Shown: positions 1 to 6,901, numbered from the stretch's first letter. The stretch is DNA of 8,551 nucleotides from SIG603 sp964370115 (GCA_964370115.1 CAYJIA010000068.1:1-8551); one strand, 5' to 3'. Notes: generated by a model from the letters alone, not told the origin. Numbers and translations are program-made.

Positions 1-24
1 AGGCTTTCACAGCACTACAAAGTT

Positions 25-3000
25 TTACATGGTGATATACTCATCTGTAAAATTTTTTATTGACATAGGTTTTGCATAGTAGTAGCCTTGGCCCACTGTA
101 CATCCCATGTCCTGCAACATATCATGCTGTTGCTTATTCTCGACACCCTCTGCAACAGACGAGACCTTAACAAGACCTTTGCACAGCCCGATGGCAAGAC
201 TTGCTAATAGTTTAGATTTTTCATCTTTGTGTATGCCATCTACTATTTTCATATCAATTTTAATTTCATCAAAATCTGATATTACAAGAGAGTTTAAGTT
301 TGAGTAGCCACTGCCAAAATCATCAAGAGAAACCAAAAAACCTTCATCTGAAAACTTTTTGATAATCAAAGCCAAGCAGTTTTCATCAACTCTATTAATT
401 GTTTCGGTTATTTCTATTACGAGTTTTGAGTGCTCTATACCATAAGCATCGCAAATTGCCGAGAATTTTTCGACAATACCTTTTTTCGAAATAGTCATTC
501 TCGAACAGTTCACTGCGATAGCAGGCAATGTTTCCACTCCGCTATCTTTCCACGATTTTAGTGTTTTGCAAACCGTCTCAAACACGAACTCATCAATTAT
601 TGATATAATTCCCTCTTTCTCATAAAATGGTAAAAAGTAAATCGGAGCTTGAACCACACCGCCTGCGCCAATGCGCCTCACAAGGGCTTCTGCACTTTTC
701 ACCTCTCCTGACTCAAGGTTCATTTGTGGTTGTAAATATACCAAATATTTGCCACTTGCAATTTCCATCTCTAAATTTTCGCGCAAAATACGAACATAGT
801 TTTCACATTCATGCAAGTACTTCGATTTATTATTGCTATTTTTCACATTTTTATTCCAAGTATAACCTATGGAAACCTTGTATTCTGCTTCTTGCGCCAG
901 CTTTTCTTTTAATAATGCAATATTTTTTTCAAAATCAGGTTCTGATTCATTTTCCGAGATTACAACAAATTCATCTCCACCCACGCGAAAAACTTTATCC
1001 TCAAAAATTTCGTATAAAATCTTTGACAAATTCACCAAGATACTGTCGCCAAACAGTACTCCGTTAGTATCGTTTATTGAACTTAATCCGATTATGTCTG
1101 CATAAAGCACACCTAGGCTGTCGATATTTTGATCAATATTTTTTATCCTCAAACTATAGCTATATCTATTTTTAACACCTGTAAGTATGTCGTAGTAGCT
1201 GAGTCTATTTAAGTTTGCAAGCAACTGTGTCTCGTCAAGGAAAGTAGCGGTAAATTTTGCCACTGTTCTTATTATAGAAGCTTTTTCCTTGTTCTTCAGT
1301 GCATTATCTACTCCTACAAAGCCTGTTATTTCACTACCTTCTACTCGTATCGCACCTATAATTATGTCTTTAAGGTCTTGCAATTTCATAAGCTCATATT
1401 CAAGAGAGTTTATGTCAAGTGTATCGATATCCATGAAAAACGCCTCTTGTGATTCGCATTTGTCTAGCAAAACGCTAAGTTCGCTTTTCGGTAGATTTTG
1501 AAGCTTTTCTTTAAACGCCTGCACGCCAGACCTACAGTATTCGTAAGTATTGCTGATAAACTCTCCACATTCTGAAACTTCAAATATATAGCTTCTTTCT
1601 GCATCGTAATAATTTGTAACTGCCTCCAAAAGAGAGAATATTGAAGCATCAGGCCCATTGCCCGCATGTAGCATTTCAACGCAATCCATTAAAAATTTTT
1701 CGTCTGTAAGTCTATCACTTATTGTCTTTTCAAGCTCCACAAGGGTTGATATGTCCGTGGCAATTTCAAGTCTTGCCATATTACCTTTATAATTAATTAG
1801 CTTATCTTTTAATAAATATGTTGTATTAAATTTAGGATTATAATGTGACCATTCATAATACTCGTCTTCTTTTAACAACTGGTTTGTACAAAAGTCGCAA
1901 GGCTCGTTTTTTCCTTGTAAAAGATTATAGCATTTTTTGCCCTTATACTCCTCATCACTCGTAATCCCTGCCGTGCGTTTTCCCAACTCGTTAAGATATA
2001 ATAAATCATAGTTGGTTAAATCACTTACATAAACCACACTATCGGTGGTATCTAAAATATCTGCAGAGTTTTTATTGCTTACTGCAAGCTCTTGCAACTC
2101 GTCTCGTAGATGTTTACCCTGCAAAATAATTGACAAAAATTTTCCAATATATTGTATACTGTTAATTTCTCGCTCTGTCCATATTCTGGTTTTTGTGCAA
2201 TCATCTAGTCCCAAGAAGAACATCATTTTACCGTCACGTTTAATTTGCGCATGAACAAACGACAAAATGCCCTGATCGTCCATAATTTCAAAAGCCCTGT
2301 CTTGCTCTAAAGTCTCTCTTAAGTTGTTAGAATATATAATGTCGTTATGCGCTTTGTCTAGGAAATCTGCAAATAGCTCATAAGGAATCCCTTGCAGGTT
2401 ATCAATCTCACTTCCGATGCCTTCTTTGCAGTATTCAAATGTGTTATTAAGCGTCAGACAGTCGTCTAGCGTTTCAAAAATATAGCTTCTGTCTGCATTA
2501 TATTTTTGGCACAAATAGCTAATCGCTAAATTGATTGAATCACTGTCACCGTTTTTTTCATACAGTATATTAAACACAGCCGAAATAAGGTCGTAATCAA
2601 AGAACGAGCTTGCAATTCTATTTGCATTTTCAATTTTTGTAACACTTCTTGTAGTGCCAATATCAAAATCATCAGAGTAGAGCATATATCTGTTTTTACC
2701 TTGCATTTTCGCATGGCTTAACGCCTTGTCAGCGTTTTGATATATTTCATCATAAGTTATTCCATCATTAGGATACAGCGCAACACCTACACTACCAGAA
2801 ATGGAATAATCTTTATATTCACCGGAATACGTTTTCCTATAAACTTGGAGTATCTTTTTAGCTTTTTGAGTAATGATATTCATATCCGCCAAATTTTCAA
2901 CGAAAATAATAAATTCATCTCCGCCAATTCTTGCTATGATATCAACATCTCGAAATGCCTCTTTCAAGCCTGCCGATATATCTCTAAGCACCTCGTCGCC

Positions 3001-4014
3001 AAAGAAATGTCCTAGATTATCGTTAATAGCCTTAAAATTATCGATATCAATAATAAAAAACGCATGTGTAGCCTCGCTGTTTTTTGCAATCTTTTGAGAT
3101 ATAATATTTTCAGCACTTATTTTATTATAACAATCGGTAAGTAAATCTTTTTGAGATCTTTTTTCAATAGCGCGTTGCTCGTGAATATCAAAACCTTTTC
3201 CCATCACAAAAACAGGCATACCAGTCGCATCTTTTATAAAAGTATTATTAACTCTGTGATATCTGTACTCTCCAGCATCATTTAATAATTTGAATTCATA
3301 AGTACCCGTAATGCCGGATTTTATATCATTCATCATATCTTGGTAAATATGTACATCGTCCTCACTTATAAGTCCGAACTCAAACATCCTGCTCTCAGTA
3401 ATTATAGCATTTGCACCAAACGAACTAAACCACCATTTGCCATAAAATGCAATAGCTCCTGTTCTTAAATCTATGGTAAAAAACCATTCATCCGATAACT
3501 CTTTAATTTCGTACATTAAACGGCTTTTCGGAATCTTGTCAGTAAAATAAAAATCGTAACTAACGTCATTTTGTTCATAATCAAATTCTGCACGCAAATC
3601 TTTTATAAAGCCCACTACATACACCTCATTTACCGAGGTATTAAGCTTAACCAAAGTAATTTCAGTAGGAAATCTACTTCCGTTTGGTGTGACGTGCATC
3701 CAATGGAATACATGCCTTCCGTTTTTAAGAGCCAATTCAAAATTTATTTGTGACATTTCTTCAGAAGTTTTGCCGTTTGGTTGAAACTCCGGCGAAAATT
3801 CATAAAATCTATCCAAAAACTCTTCTGAACTGCTAACGTTAAAAGCTTGTATAATGTGTGCGTTGCACATTATATTAATCATATTTTTGTTCCACAAATT
3901 GAACGCAAAGGGCGCTGCACCCAAAATTGATTTTAATATTTCATTAGACTTTAATTCTTCTTCGACACTTTTTGAGTTTCCATCTTTTAGAGTTATGTTA
4001 TCATTTATGCTCAT
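25..4014 (-). CDS. Multi-sensor cyclic-di-GMP enzyme, PAS-PAS-GGDEF-GAF-PAS-GAF-GGDEF-EAL (1329 aa)
   Basis: Predicted soluble cytoplasmic protein that makes and/or degrades cyclic di-GMP; no signal peptide or membrane helix is visible. Approximate domains: PAS 25-140, PAS 170-283, GGDEF 288-448, GAF 470-632, PAS 650-762 with Cys695, Cys706 and Cys709, GAF 770-930, GGDEF 937-1055, EAL 1085-1325. The first GGDEF looks active: DIDNFKAIND metal motif, GGDEF at 364-368 and an RxxD inhibitory site (RDVD, 355-358) five residues ahead. The second keeps RVGGDEF (1012-1016) but has a weakened metal motif (DIIGLSSIND), no RxxD and no usual final helix. The EAL domain keeps its catalytic set: Glu1109 of EAL, Asn1169, Glu1201, Asp1231-Asp1232, Lys1252, Glu1289, Gln1309. 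The two GAF domains share RSYIFE and look like an internal duplication. The start at 4014 is preferred over an ATG at 4029 because GGTGAGG lies just before it. The gene has its own promoter. Net direction of activity cannot be read from sequence. Confidence 0.95.
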   Translation of the reverse strand: MSINDNITLKDGNSKSVEEELKSNEILKSILGAAPFAFNLWNKNMINIMCNAHIIQAFNVSSSEEFLDRFYEFSPEFQPNGKTSEEMSQINFELALKNGRHVFHWMHVTPNGSRFPTEITLVKLNTSVNEVYVVGFIKDLRAEFDYEQNDVSYDFYFTDKIPKSRLMYEIKELSDEWFFTIDLRTGAIAFYGKWWFSSFGANAIITESRMFEFGLISEDDVHIYQDMMNDIKSGITGTYEFKLLNDAGEYRYHRVNNTFIKDATGMPVFVMGKGFDIHEQRAIEKRSQKDLLTDCYNKISAENIISQKIAKNSEATHAFFIIDIDNFKAINDNLGHFFGDEVLRDISAGLKEAFRDVDIIARIGGDEFIIFVENLADMNIITQKAKKILQVYRKTYSGEYKDYSISGSVGVALYPNDGITYDEIYQNADKALSHAKMQGKNRYMLYSDDFDIGTTRSVTKIENANRIASSFFDYDLISAVFNILYEKNGDSDSINLAISYLCQKYNADRSYIFETLDDCLTLNNTFEYCKEGIGSEIDNLQGIPYELFADFLDKAHNDIIYSNNLRETLEQDRAFEIMDDQGILSFVHAQIKRDGKMMFFLGLDDCTKTRIWTEREINSIQYIGKFLSIILQGKHLRDELQELAVSNKNSADILDTTDSVVYVSDLTNYDLLYLNELGKRTAGITSDEEYKGKKCYNLLQGKNEPCDFCTNQLLKEDEYYEWSHYNPKFNTTYLLKDKLINYKGNMARLEIATDISTLVELEKTISDRLTDEKFLMDCVEMLHAGNGPDASIFSLLEAVTNYYDAERSYIFEVSECGEFISNTYEYCRSGVQAFKEKLQNLPKSELSVLLDKCESQEAFFMDIDTLDINSLEYELMKLQDLKDIIIGAIRVEGSEITGFVGVDNALKNKEKASIIRTVAKFTATFLDETQLLANLNRLSYYDILTGVKNRYSYSLRIKNIDQNIDSLGVLYADIIGLSSINDTNGVLFGDSILVNLSKILYEIFEDKVFRVGGDEFVVISENESEPDFEKNIALLKEKLAQEAEYKVSIGYTWNKNVKNSNNKSKYLHECENYVRILRENLEMEIASGKYLVYLQPQMNLESGEVKSAEALVRRIGAGGVVQAPIYFLPFYEKEGIISIIDEFVFETVCKTLKSWKDSGVETLPAIAVNCSRMTISKKGIVEKFSAICDAYGIEHSKLVIEITETINRVDENCLALIIKKFSDEGFLVSLDDFGSGYSNLNSLVISDFDEIKIDMKIVDGIHKDEKSKLLASLAIGLCKGLVKVSSVAEGVENKQQHDMLQDMGCTVGQGYYYAKPMSIKNFTDEYITM

Positions 4015-4018
4015 TTTG

Positions 4019-4027
4019 CACCTCACC
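4019..4027 (-). promoter_or_regulatory. Ribosome binding site of the cyclic-di-GMP enzyme, decides its start
   Basis: On the minus strand this reads GGTGAGGTG, with the GAGG core six bases before the ATG at 4014. The alternative in-frame ATG at 4029 overlaps this site and has no Shine-Dalgarno sequence of its own, so the protein most likely starts MSINDN. Confidence 0.75.
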
Positions 4028-4033
4028 ATTTTC

Positions 4034-4052
4034 TATAGTGAAACTCACTATA
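4034..4052 (-). repeat. Perfect palindrome in the 5' untranslated region of the cyclic-di-GMP gene
   Basis: TATAGTGA and TCACTATA form a perfect 8-bp inverted repeat around a 3-base centre. It lies about 30-48 bases downstream of the predicted transcription start and a few bases upstream of the ribosome binding site. It could be a dimeric repressor operator acting as a roadblock, or an RNA hairpin affecting translation. The half-site sequence TCTATAGT occurs again at 4080-4087, over the predicted transcription start. Confidence 0.6.
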
Positions 4053-4088
4053 CACTTTAACTTAAAAACCGTACACATATCTATAGTA

Positions 4089-4117
4089 ATTATATTAAAT
4101 TTCACATAAAAAGTCAA
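4089..4117 (-). promoter_or_regulatory. Sigma-A-type promoter of the cyclic-di-GMP enzyme
   Basis: On the minus strand: TTGACT (-35, 4112-4117), a 17-base spacer, and a perfect TATAAT (-10, 4089-4094). The transcription start would be near 4082, giving a leader of about 68 bases containing the palindrome. This is the best promoter in the window and shows that the gene need not depend on read-through from the receptor gene upstream. Confidence 0.8.
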
Positions 4118-4185
4118 GTTGCCACTCGGCATATGTAATAAATATTGTTGATAGGTTTAAAGAATTAAAATTACTCCAACAAAGA

Positions 4186-4210
4186 ATTAAGCGTTTGAAG
4201 AGAGCTTAAT
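4186..4210 (-). terminator. Possible weak terminator after the pseudokinase receptor gene
   Basis: ATTAAGC and GCTTAAT form a 7-bp stem around an 11-base loop. On the minus strand the stem is followed by TCTTTGTT, a poor U-tract. A competing pairing exists between GCTTAA (4204-4209) and TTAAGC (4223-4228). Low stem stability makes efficient termination doubtful, so some read-through into the next gene is possible. Apart from this hairpin and the promoter, 4118-4296 shows nothing assignable. Confidence 0.3.
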
Positions 4211-4296
4211 ATCTACCTTAATTTAAGCTTTTTAAAAAATTTATTTCAAACATTCCTAGCAGTGGTAGCGCAAATCTGAATTTAATCATAATTATA

Positions 4297-6249
4297 TCAA
4301 TATGTATACTCTGGTCGATAATTACCTAAAAATTCAACTTCTGAAATTAATGTATCGGTATACACACTACCGCTATAAACTTCATCAATGGTAAATTTCA
4401 CCCAACTACAGTACTGTGGAATGTCAAACACTATTTCAACCCAAGAGGAATAGTAGTCATCAAACATAACATACGTTTCAAAGCCAGTGGAAAACTCCAC
4501 AAACATACCAGACGGTCTTGAATTTTTATAATACAGCGTTTCCGATATGCCAAATCCAGGCTCAATCATCATTGCCCCAATTAATTTATCACTGCTAAAT
4601 GTATAAGTTATACTCTCTCCTATGCCATTTCCCGCAGCACCTTCGCACCACGCCGTAGAGCTGTCGCCATCTACGGTTCTCTCAGGCGAATGTGTCATGC
4701 CGTATTCGGATAATGATGAGGTCGCAGATATTTCTACTATGTCACTCATGCTAAATGGGTCTAACACTTCATTGGAGGTTTCAACTATCCACGGAACTTG
4801 AGTTAATATTTCGCTTACCACATCTAAATCAATTTCAAGACTTTCATCGGTTATAAGTTCACCTCTATCGGTGATCACCTCATTTGCTAAATCAAAAGTT
4901 TGATATCTTATGCACACATCATCTTCAAAAAAATAATAATTCGCTAATACATCGTCGCCTGAATATTCGGTTTCGACATACAGTGCAAGTTTTCCGTCTA
5001 TAAAATGATATTCATATGTATCATTTGGATATTCAGTATAAGTTTCAAGTTGATCGTACTGGCTAAAAATCATAGAAGAATCATCACCTAAATTCACGTA
5101 GTAACTTGTTCCGCCCATAATGGTAGTAGCTCTTGCATAAATTTCTTTGTAAATGTCTTTTGCGGTTTGTTCAGACATATCAGGTGTAGGTTCAGGCGTG
5201 GGCTCGGGTGTAGGCTCTAAAGTCGGCGTAGGGGTAGGCTCTGATGTTATCTCGTCTACCTTTGAAGATGAGCTTTCTTCTTGACTTATACTACTCTCAT
5301 CAAGGAGTGTGTCTGGTGCACCAAAAAAACTTGGCATATTATTTGATGGCATGAAGAAAATCACAACCATAACAATTGTCGCCACCACAAAAGCGGAGCT
5401 TAGACCGATAATAAGTCCTAAAGGTTTTTTCTTTTGAGGCGTAAGATTAGGCTGCGAAATTTGTTCATTTGAATATGTAGGAGTTTGATAAAAACCTACA
5501 AGTAAGTCATTCATACTTTCCACTGTGCCCGCCAAGGCGCTTAAAAGCACCTGTTCCTTGTGCGAGTCTATATTTATCCCCAAGGCCGACGGAGCTTGCA
5601 GTCCTGTACTAGGGTCAATTCCCGTAATTATTTTATATATTACAGCGCAAACTGCATAAACATCTGTATTGTAGTAATTACTCTCTCCACTAAAAAAATT
5701 AATCAGTTTCAATTCAGCATTACTTGTCACAATAATATTCTCAGCATTAACATTTCCATGAACAACACCGACACTATGTGCCGACGCCAATGAATAAATG
5801 ACAGGCTCTAACATATTAAATATTTGTTCGCTTGAAATCGCACCTGCATACTCGGTGCAGTAATTTCCAAATGTAACGCCATCTACAAATTCTGTGACAA
5901 TAAAAGCCTTGCTATTTTCGGTAAAATAATCAAGAACACTCGTTATCCCCTGTGCACCTCTAAATCTTGCCAAATTTTCGGCTTCTTTTAAAAATCTATT
6001 TGGGTCATAGCTCTCTCTTATGCTAACTCTGGAATTTGAGCTGATGTCAAAACCCAAATATGTAACGCCAAGCTTATCCTCACTTAAAACCCTGCCTATC
6101 ACATATTTCCCCATAAGCACAGTCTTTGGCGCCACATGACTTGAGAGCACGTTGTAAGAATTTTCCGAAAAGCCACAATAGTCACAAGTTCCATTCAAAA
6201 CAGTTCCAAAAAAACAATTAATGCATAGATTATTTACATCATGTTGCAT
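4297..6249 (-). CDS. Membrane pseudokinase receptor: zinc ribbon, degenerate Ser/Thr kinase fold, TM helix, external glycan-binding-like domain (650 aa)
   Basis: Predicted single-pass membrane protein, N-terminus inside. Cys9/Cys12 and Cys22/Cys25 form a small zinc ribbon. Residues about 45-215 follow the Hanks-type Ser/Thr kinase fold (GKYVIGRVL, VTYLGFD, TDVYAV..VIYKIITG), but the key residues are gone: the glycine loop reads LSEDKLG, the VAIK lysine is Arg78 (VSIR), HRD is HGN (164-166), DFG is NFF (184-186), and the activation segment with its APE motif is missing. It is therefore probably a pseudokinase. KKK precedes a transmembrane helix at 276-300. An EPTP-repeat spacer (337-356) leads to an external domain with a small alpha/beta part (about 360-485) and a C-terminal discoidin/NADase-type glycan-binding-like part (505-645) with VDGDSSTAW, EG and GIGE motifs. 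The ligand is unknown. The start is the ATG at 6249, seven bases after GGAGG; an in-frame TTG at 6255 is too close to it. Fold assignments are from motif recognition. Confidence 0.9.
   Translation of the reverse strand: MQHDVNNLCINCFFGTVLNGTCDYCGFSENSYNVLSSHVAPKTVLMGKYVIGRVLSEDKLGVTYLGFDISSNSRVSIRESYDPNRFLKEAENLARFRGAQGITSVLDYFTENSKAFIVTEFVDGVTFGNYCTEYAGAISSEQIFNMLEPVIYSLASAHSVGVVHGNVNAENIIVTSNAELKLINFFSGESNYYNTDVYAVCAVIYKIITGIDPSTGLQAPSALGINIDSHKEQVLLSALAGTVESMNDLLVGFYQTPTYSNEQISQPNLTPQKKKPLGLIIGLSSAFVVATIVMVVIFFMPSNNMPSFFGAPDTLLDESSISQEESSSSKVDEITSEPTPTPTLEPTPEPTPEPTPDMSEQTAKDIYKEIYARATTIMGGTSYYVNLGDDSSMIFSQYDQLETYTEYPNDTYEYHFIDGKLALYVETEYSGDDVLANYYFFEDDVCIRYQTFDLANEVITDRGELITDESLEIDLDVVSEILTQVPWIVETSNEVLDPFSMSDIVEISATSSLSEYGMTHSPERTVDGDSSTAWCEGAAGNGIGESITYTFSSDKLIGAMMIEPGFGISETLYYKNSRPSGMFVEFSTGFETYVMFDDYYSSWVEIVFDIPQYCSWVKFTIDEVYSGSVYTDTLISEVEFLGNYRPEYTY
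5182..5241 (-). repeat. Pro-Thr (EPTP) spacer repeat inside the receptor gene
   Basis: A 12-base repeat encodes EPTP units with one TPTL interruption. It lies between the membrane helix and the external domains and fits an extended wall-spanning spacer. Such repeats can change copy number by slippage; this copy is in frame. Confidence 0.8.
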
Positions 6250-6256
6250 ATCCAAA

Positions 6257-6261
6257 CCTCC
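6257..6261 (-). promoter_or_regulatory. Ribosome binding site of the pseudokinase receptor
   Basis: GGAGG on the minus strand, seven bases before the ATG at 6249. The competing TTG at 6255 is a single base away from the same site and is unlikely to be used. Confidence 0.75.
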
Positions 6262-6289
6262 AAATCTTCACTAAAAATATTATATTTTT

Positions 6290-6318
6290 ATGTTAGCATA
6301 TTAAAATTGAAAATTCAA
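6290..6318 (-). promoter_or_regulatory. Probable promoter of the pseudokinase receptor
   Basis: On the minus strand: TTGAAT (-35, 6313-6318), 17 bases, TAACAT (-10, 6290-6295). A perfect TATAAT also sits at 6279-6284 but has no fitting -35 at normal spacing. Either could drive the gene. The assignment is moderate because the region is very AT-rich. Confidence 0.4.
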
Positions 6319-6478
6319 CAATTCCAGAGAATTTTCTATATGAGCTTTAAGTAGCTCGCAAAGCCTTTTCTACCGATAAATAAAATTGATACTTCAAACA
6401 AAAGTTCTTAATTAAAAAATATATTGTTTTTTGCAACTATATATGTTACCATTAAATCAATTAAAACGGAATTTTTTT

Positions 6479-6619
6479 ATCGAAGTAATGCTTGAATGGG
6501 GAGTAACTTGCTCACTGTACATAATAGGCGGATATATGGTGACAAGAGGTGAAATCTCAGTCGGCGATATATCCGCCTTTGTTGCGTATAGTTCATATGT
6601 GACGGGACCAATTTCGGCG
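6479..6619 (+). pseudogene. Remnant of an ABC exporter transmembrane domain
   Basis: In frame 2 the translation includes LYIIGGYMV, GEISVGDISAFVAYSSY and TGPIS, the pattern of the last membrane helices of fused permease-ATPase exporters (GGYxVxxGxxxxGxxxAFxxY...PI). Only about 45 residues are recognisable. There is no proper N-terminus: the upstream in-frame ATG at 6431 has no clear ribosome binding site and leads into non-homologous sequence. No ATP-binding domain follows; the frame runs into unrelated residues just after GPIS and stops at 6685. This is a decayed internal fragment, not a working transporter. In intact relatives about 300 residues precede it and a nucleotide-binding domain follows. 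Which substrate the ancestor exported cannot be told. Confidence 0.6.
6526..6578. repeat. 12-bp perfect inverted repeat inside the exporter remnant
   Basis: AGGCGGATATAT (6526-6537) and ATATATCCGCCT (6567-6578) are exact reverse complements separated by 29 bases. Both arms lie in recognisable coding sequence (GGYM and GDISA), so they may be coincidental or may be a hairpin tolerated in a dead gene. Confidence 0.5.
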
Positions 6620-6623
6620 AAAG

Positions 6624-6755
6624 GGAAATGCAGATTTATTAGACGAAGGAAAAGAACTAATCGGACAACTCGCCACAGCACTTGAATGGTGTGGCAAAAA
6701 TGGAGTGAAACTGATTTGCATGAGTCTATCCATTTGTATTTATGAGGATTCGAAA
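6624..6755 (+). pseudogene. Probable remnant of a subtilisin-like (S8) peptidase
   Basis: In frame 3, shifted relative to the exporter remnant, the translation reads LIGQLATALEWCGKNGVKLI followed by CMSLS and YEDSK. This resembles the S8 segment that runs from a helix (AL.W....) through NGV..I to the strand written NMSLG in intact enzymes. About 40 residues are recognisable. None of the catalytic Asp, His or Ser blocks is present, and there is no start codon or ribosome binding site. The frame is open from 6603 to a stop at 6822-6824, but resemblance ends around the hairpin at 6751. The abrupt switch from exporter to peptidase sequence near 6620 suggests an internal deletion that joined two neighbouring genes. 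The assignment comes from motif memory and is moderate. Confidence 0.45.
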
Positions 6756-6797
6756 GTGCATGATTCACCATGCACTTTTGGGGGCTTTATAGCACCC
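6751..6797. repeat. Two adjacent strong hairpins
   Basis: AAAGTGCATG (6753-6762) and CATGCACTTT (6769-6778) form a perfect 10-bp stem with a 6-base loop, extendable to 12 pairs in RNA through a G-U and a C-G pair. Directly next to it, GGGGGCT (6780-6786) and AGCACCC (6791-6797) form a 7-bp stem with one mismatch and a TTAT loop. A weaker ACGC/GCGT stem follows at 6807-6818. No long T-run follows on either strand, so these are not classical terminators. Confidence 0.55.
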
Positions 6798-6901
6798 TTC
6801 ATGATGACGCGGAGGCGTTTGTGAATGGTAGCTATTTTGTGCAACTTATTCTGCTGCCTTAATAGATTTTCAACAGGACAATTTATAACACAGGAGATAG
6901 A
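6798..6901 (+). other. Unassigned stretch upstream of the solute-binding protein
   Basis: No recognisable gene. One frame stays open from an ATG at 6770 to a stop at 6860-6862 (31 codons, including LHDDAEAFVNG), but it has no ribosome binding site and overlaps the hairpins. It may be a further scrap of the decayed locus. TATAAC at 6884-6889 is a possible -10 element for the downstream gene, but no convincing -35 accompanies it. Confidence 0.25.

Noticed and set aside
4015..4029. Longer start of the cyclic-di-GMP enzyme at 4029 (adds MVRCK)
   Set aside because: This ATG has no Shine-Dalgarno sequence and overlaps GGTGAGG, which is correctly spaced for the ATG at 4014.
4034..4055. Similarity of AACTCACTATA to the core of a T7-type phage promoter
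   Set aside because: Only about ten bases agree, the rest of the T7 promoter is absent, and the match is a by-product of the palindrome; nothing phage-like is nearby.
6250..6255. TTG start of the pseudokinase receptor at 6255
   Set aside because: Only one base separates it from GGAGG; the ATG at 6249 has the ideal spacing.
6342..6357. GAGCT/AGCTC inverted repeat upstream of the receptor promoter
   Set aside because: Five-base arms with a six-base loop are expected by chance; no repetition or T-run supports a role.
6345..6410. Short minus-strand frame ending YLKLI that could be a gene tail
   Set aside because: About 23 codons, no similarity recognised, and stops on both sides; most likely chance.
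6431..6685. 84-codon plus-strand frame as an intact small membrane protein
   Set aside because: Only the middle matches exporter helices; the ends are unrelated sequence and the reading frame changes near 6620, so it is a remnant.
6457..6771. 104-codon open frame on the minus strand
   Set aside because: It is the antisense of the exporter and peptidase remnants, whose plus-strand translation carries the recognisable motifs; no ribosome binding site or domain is seen.
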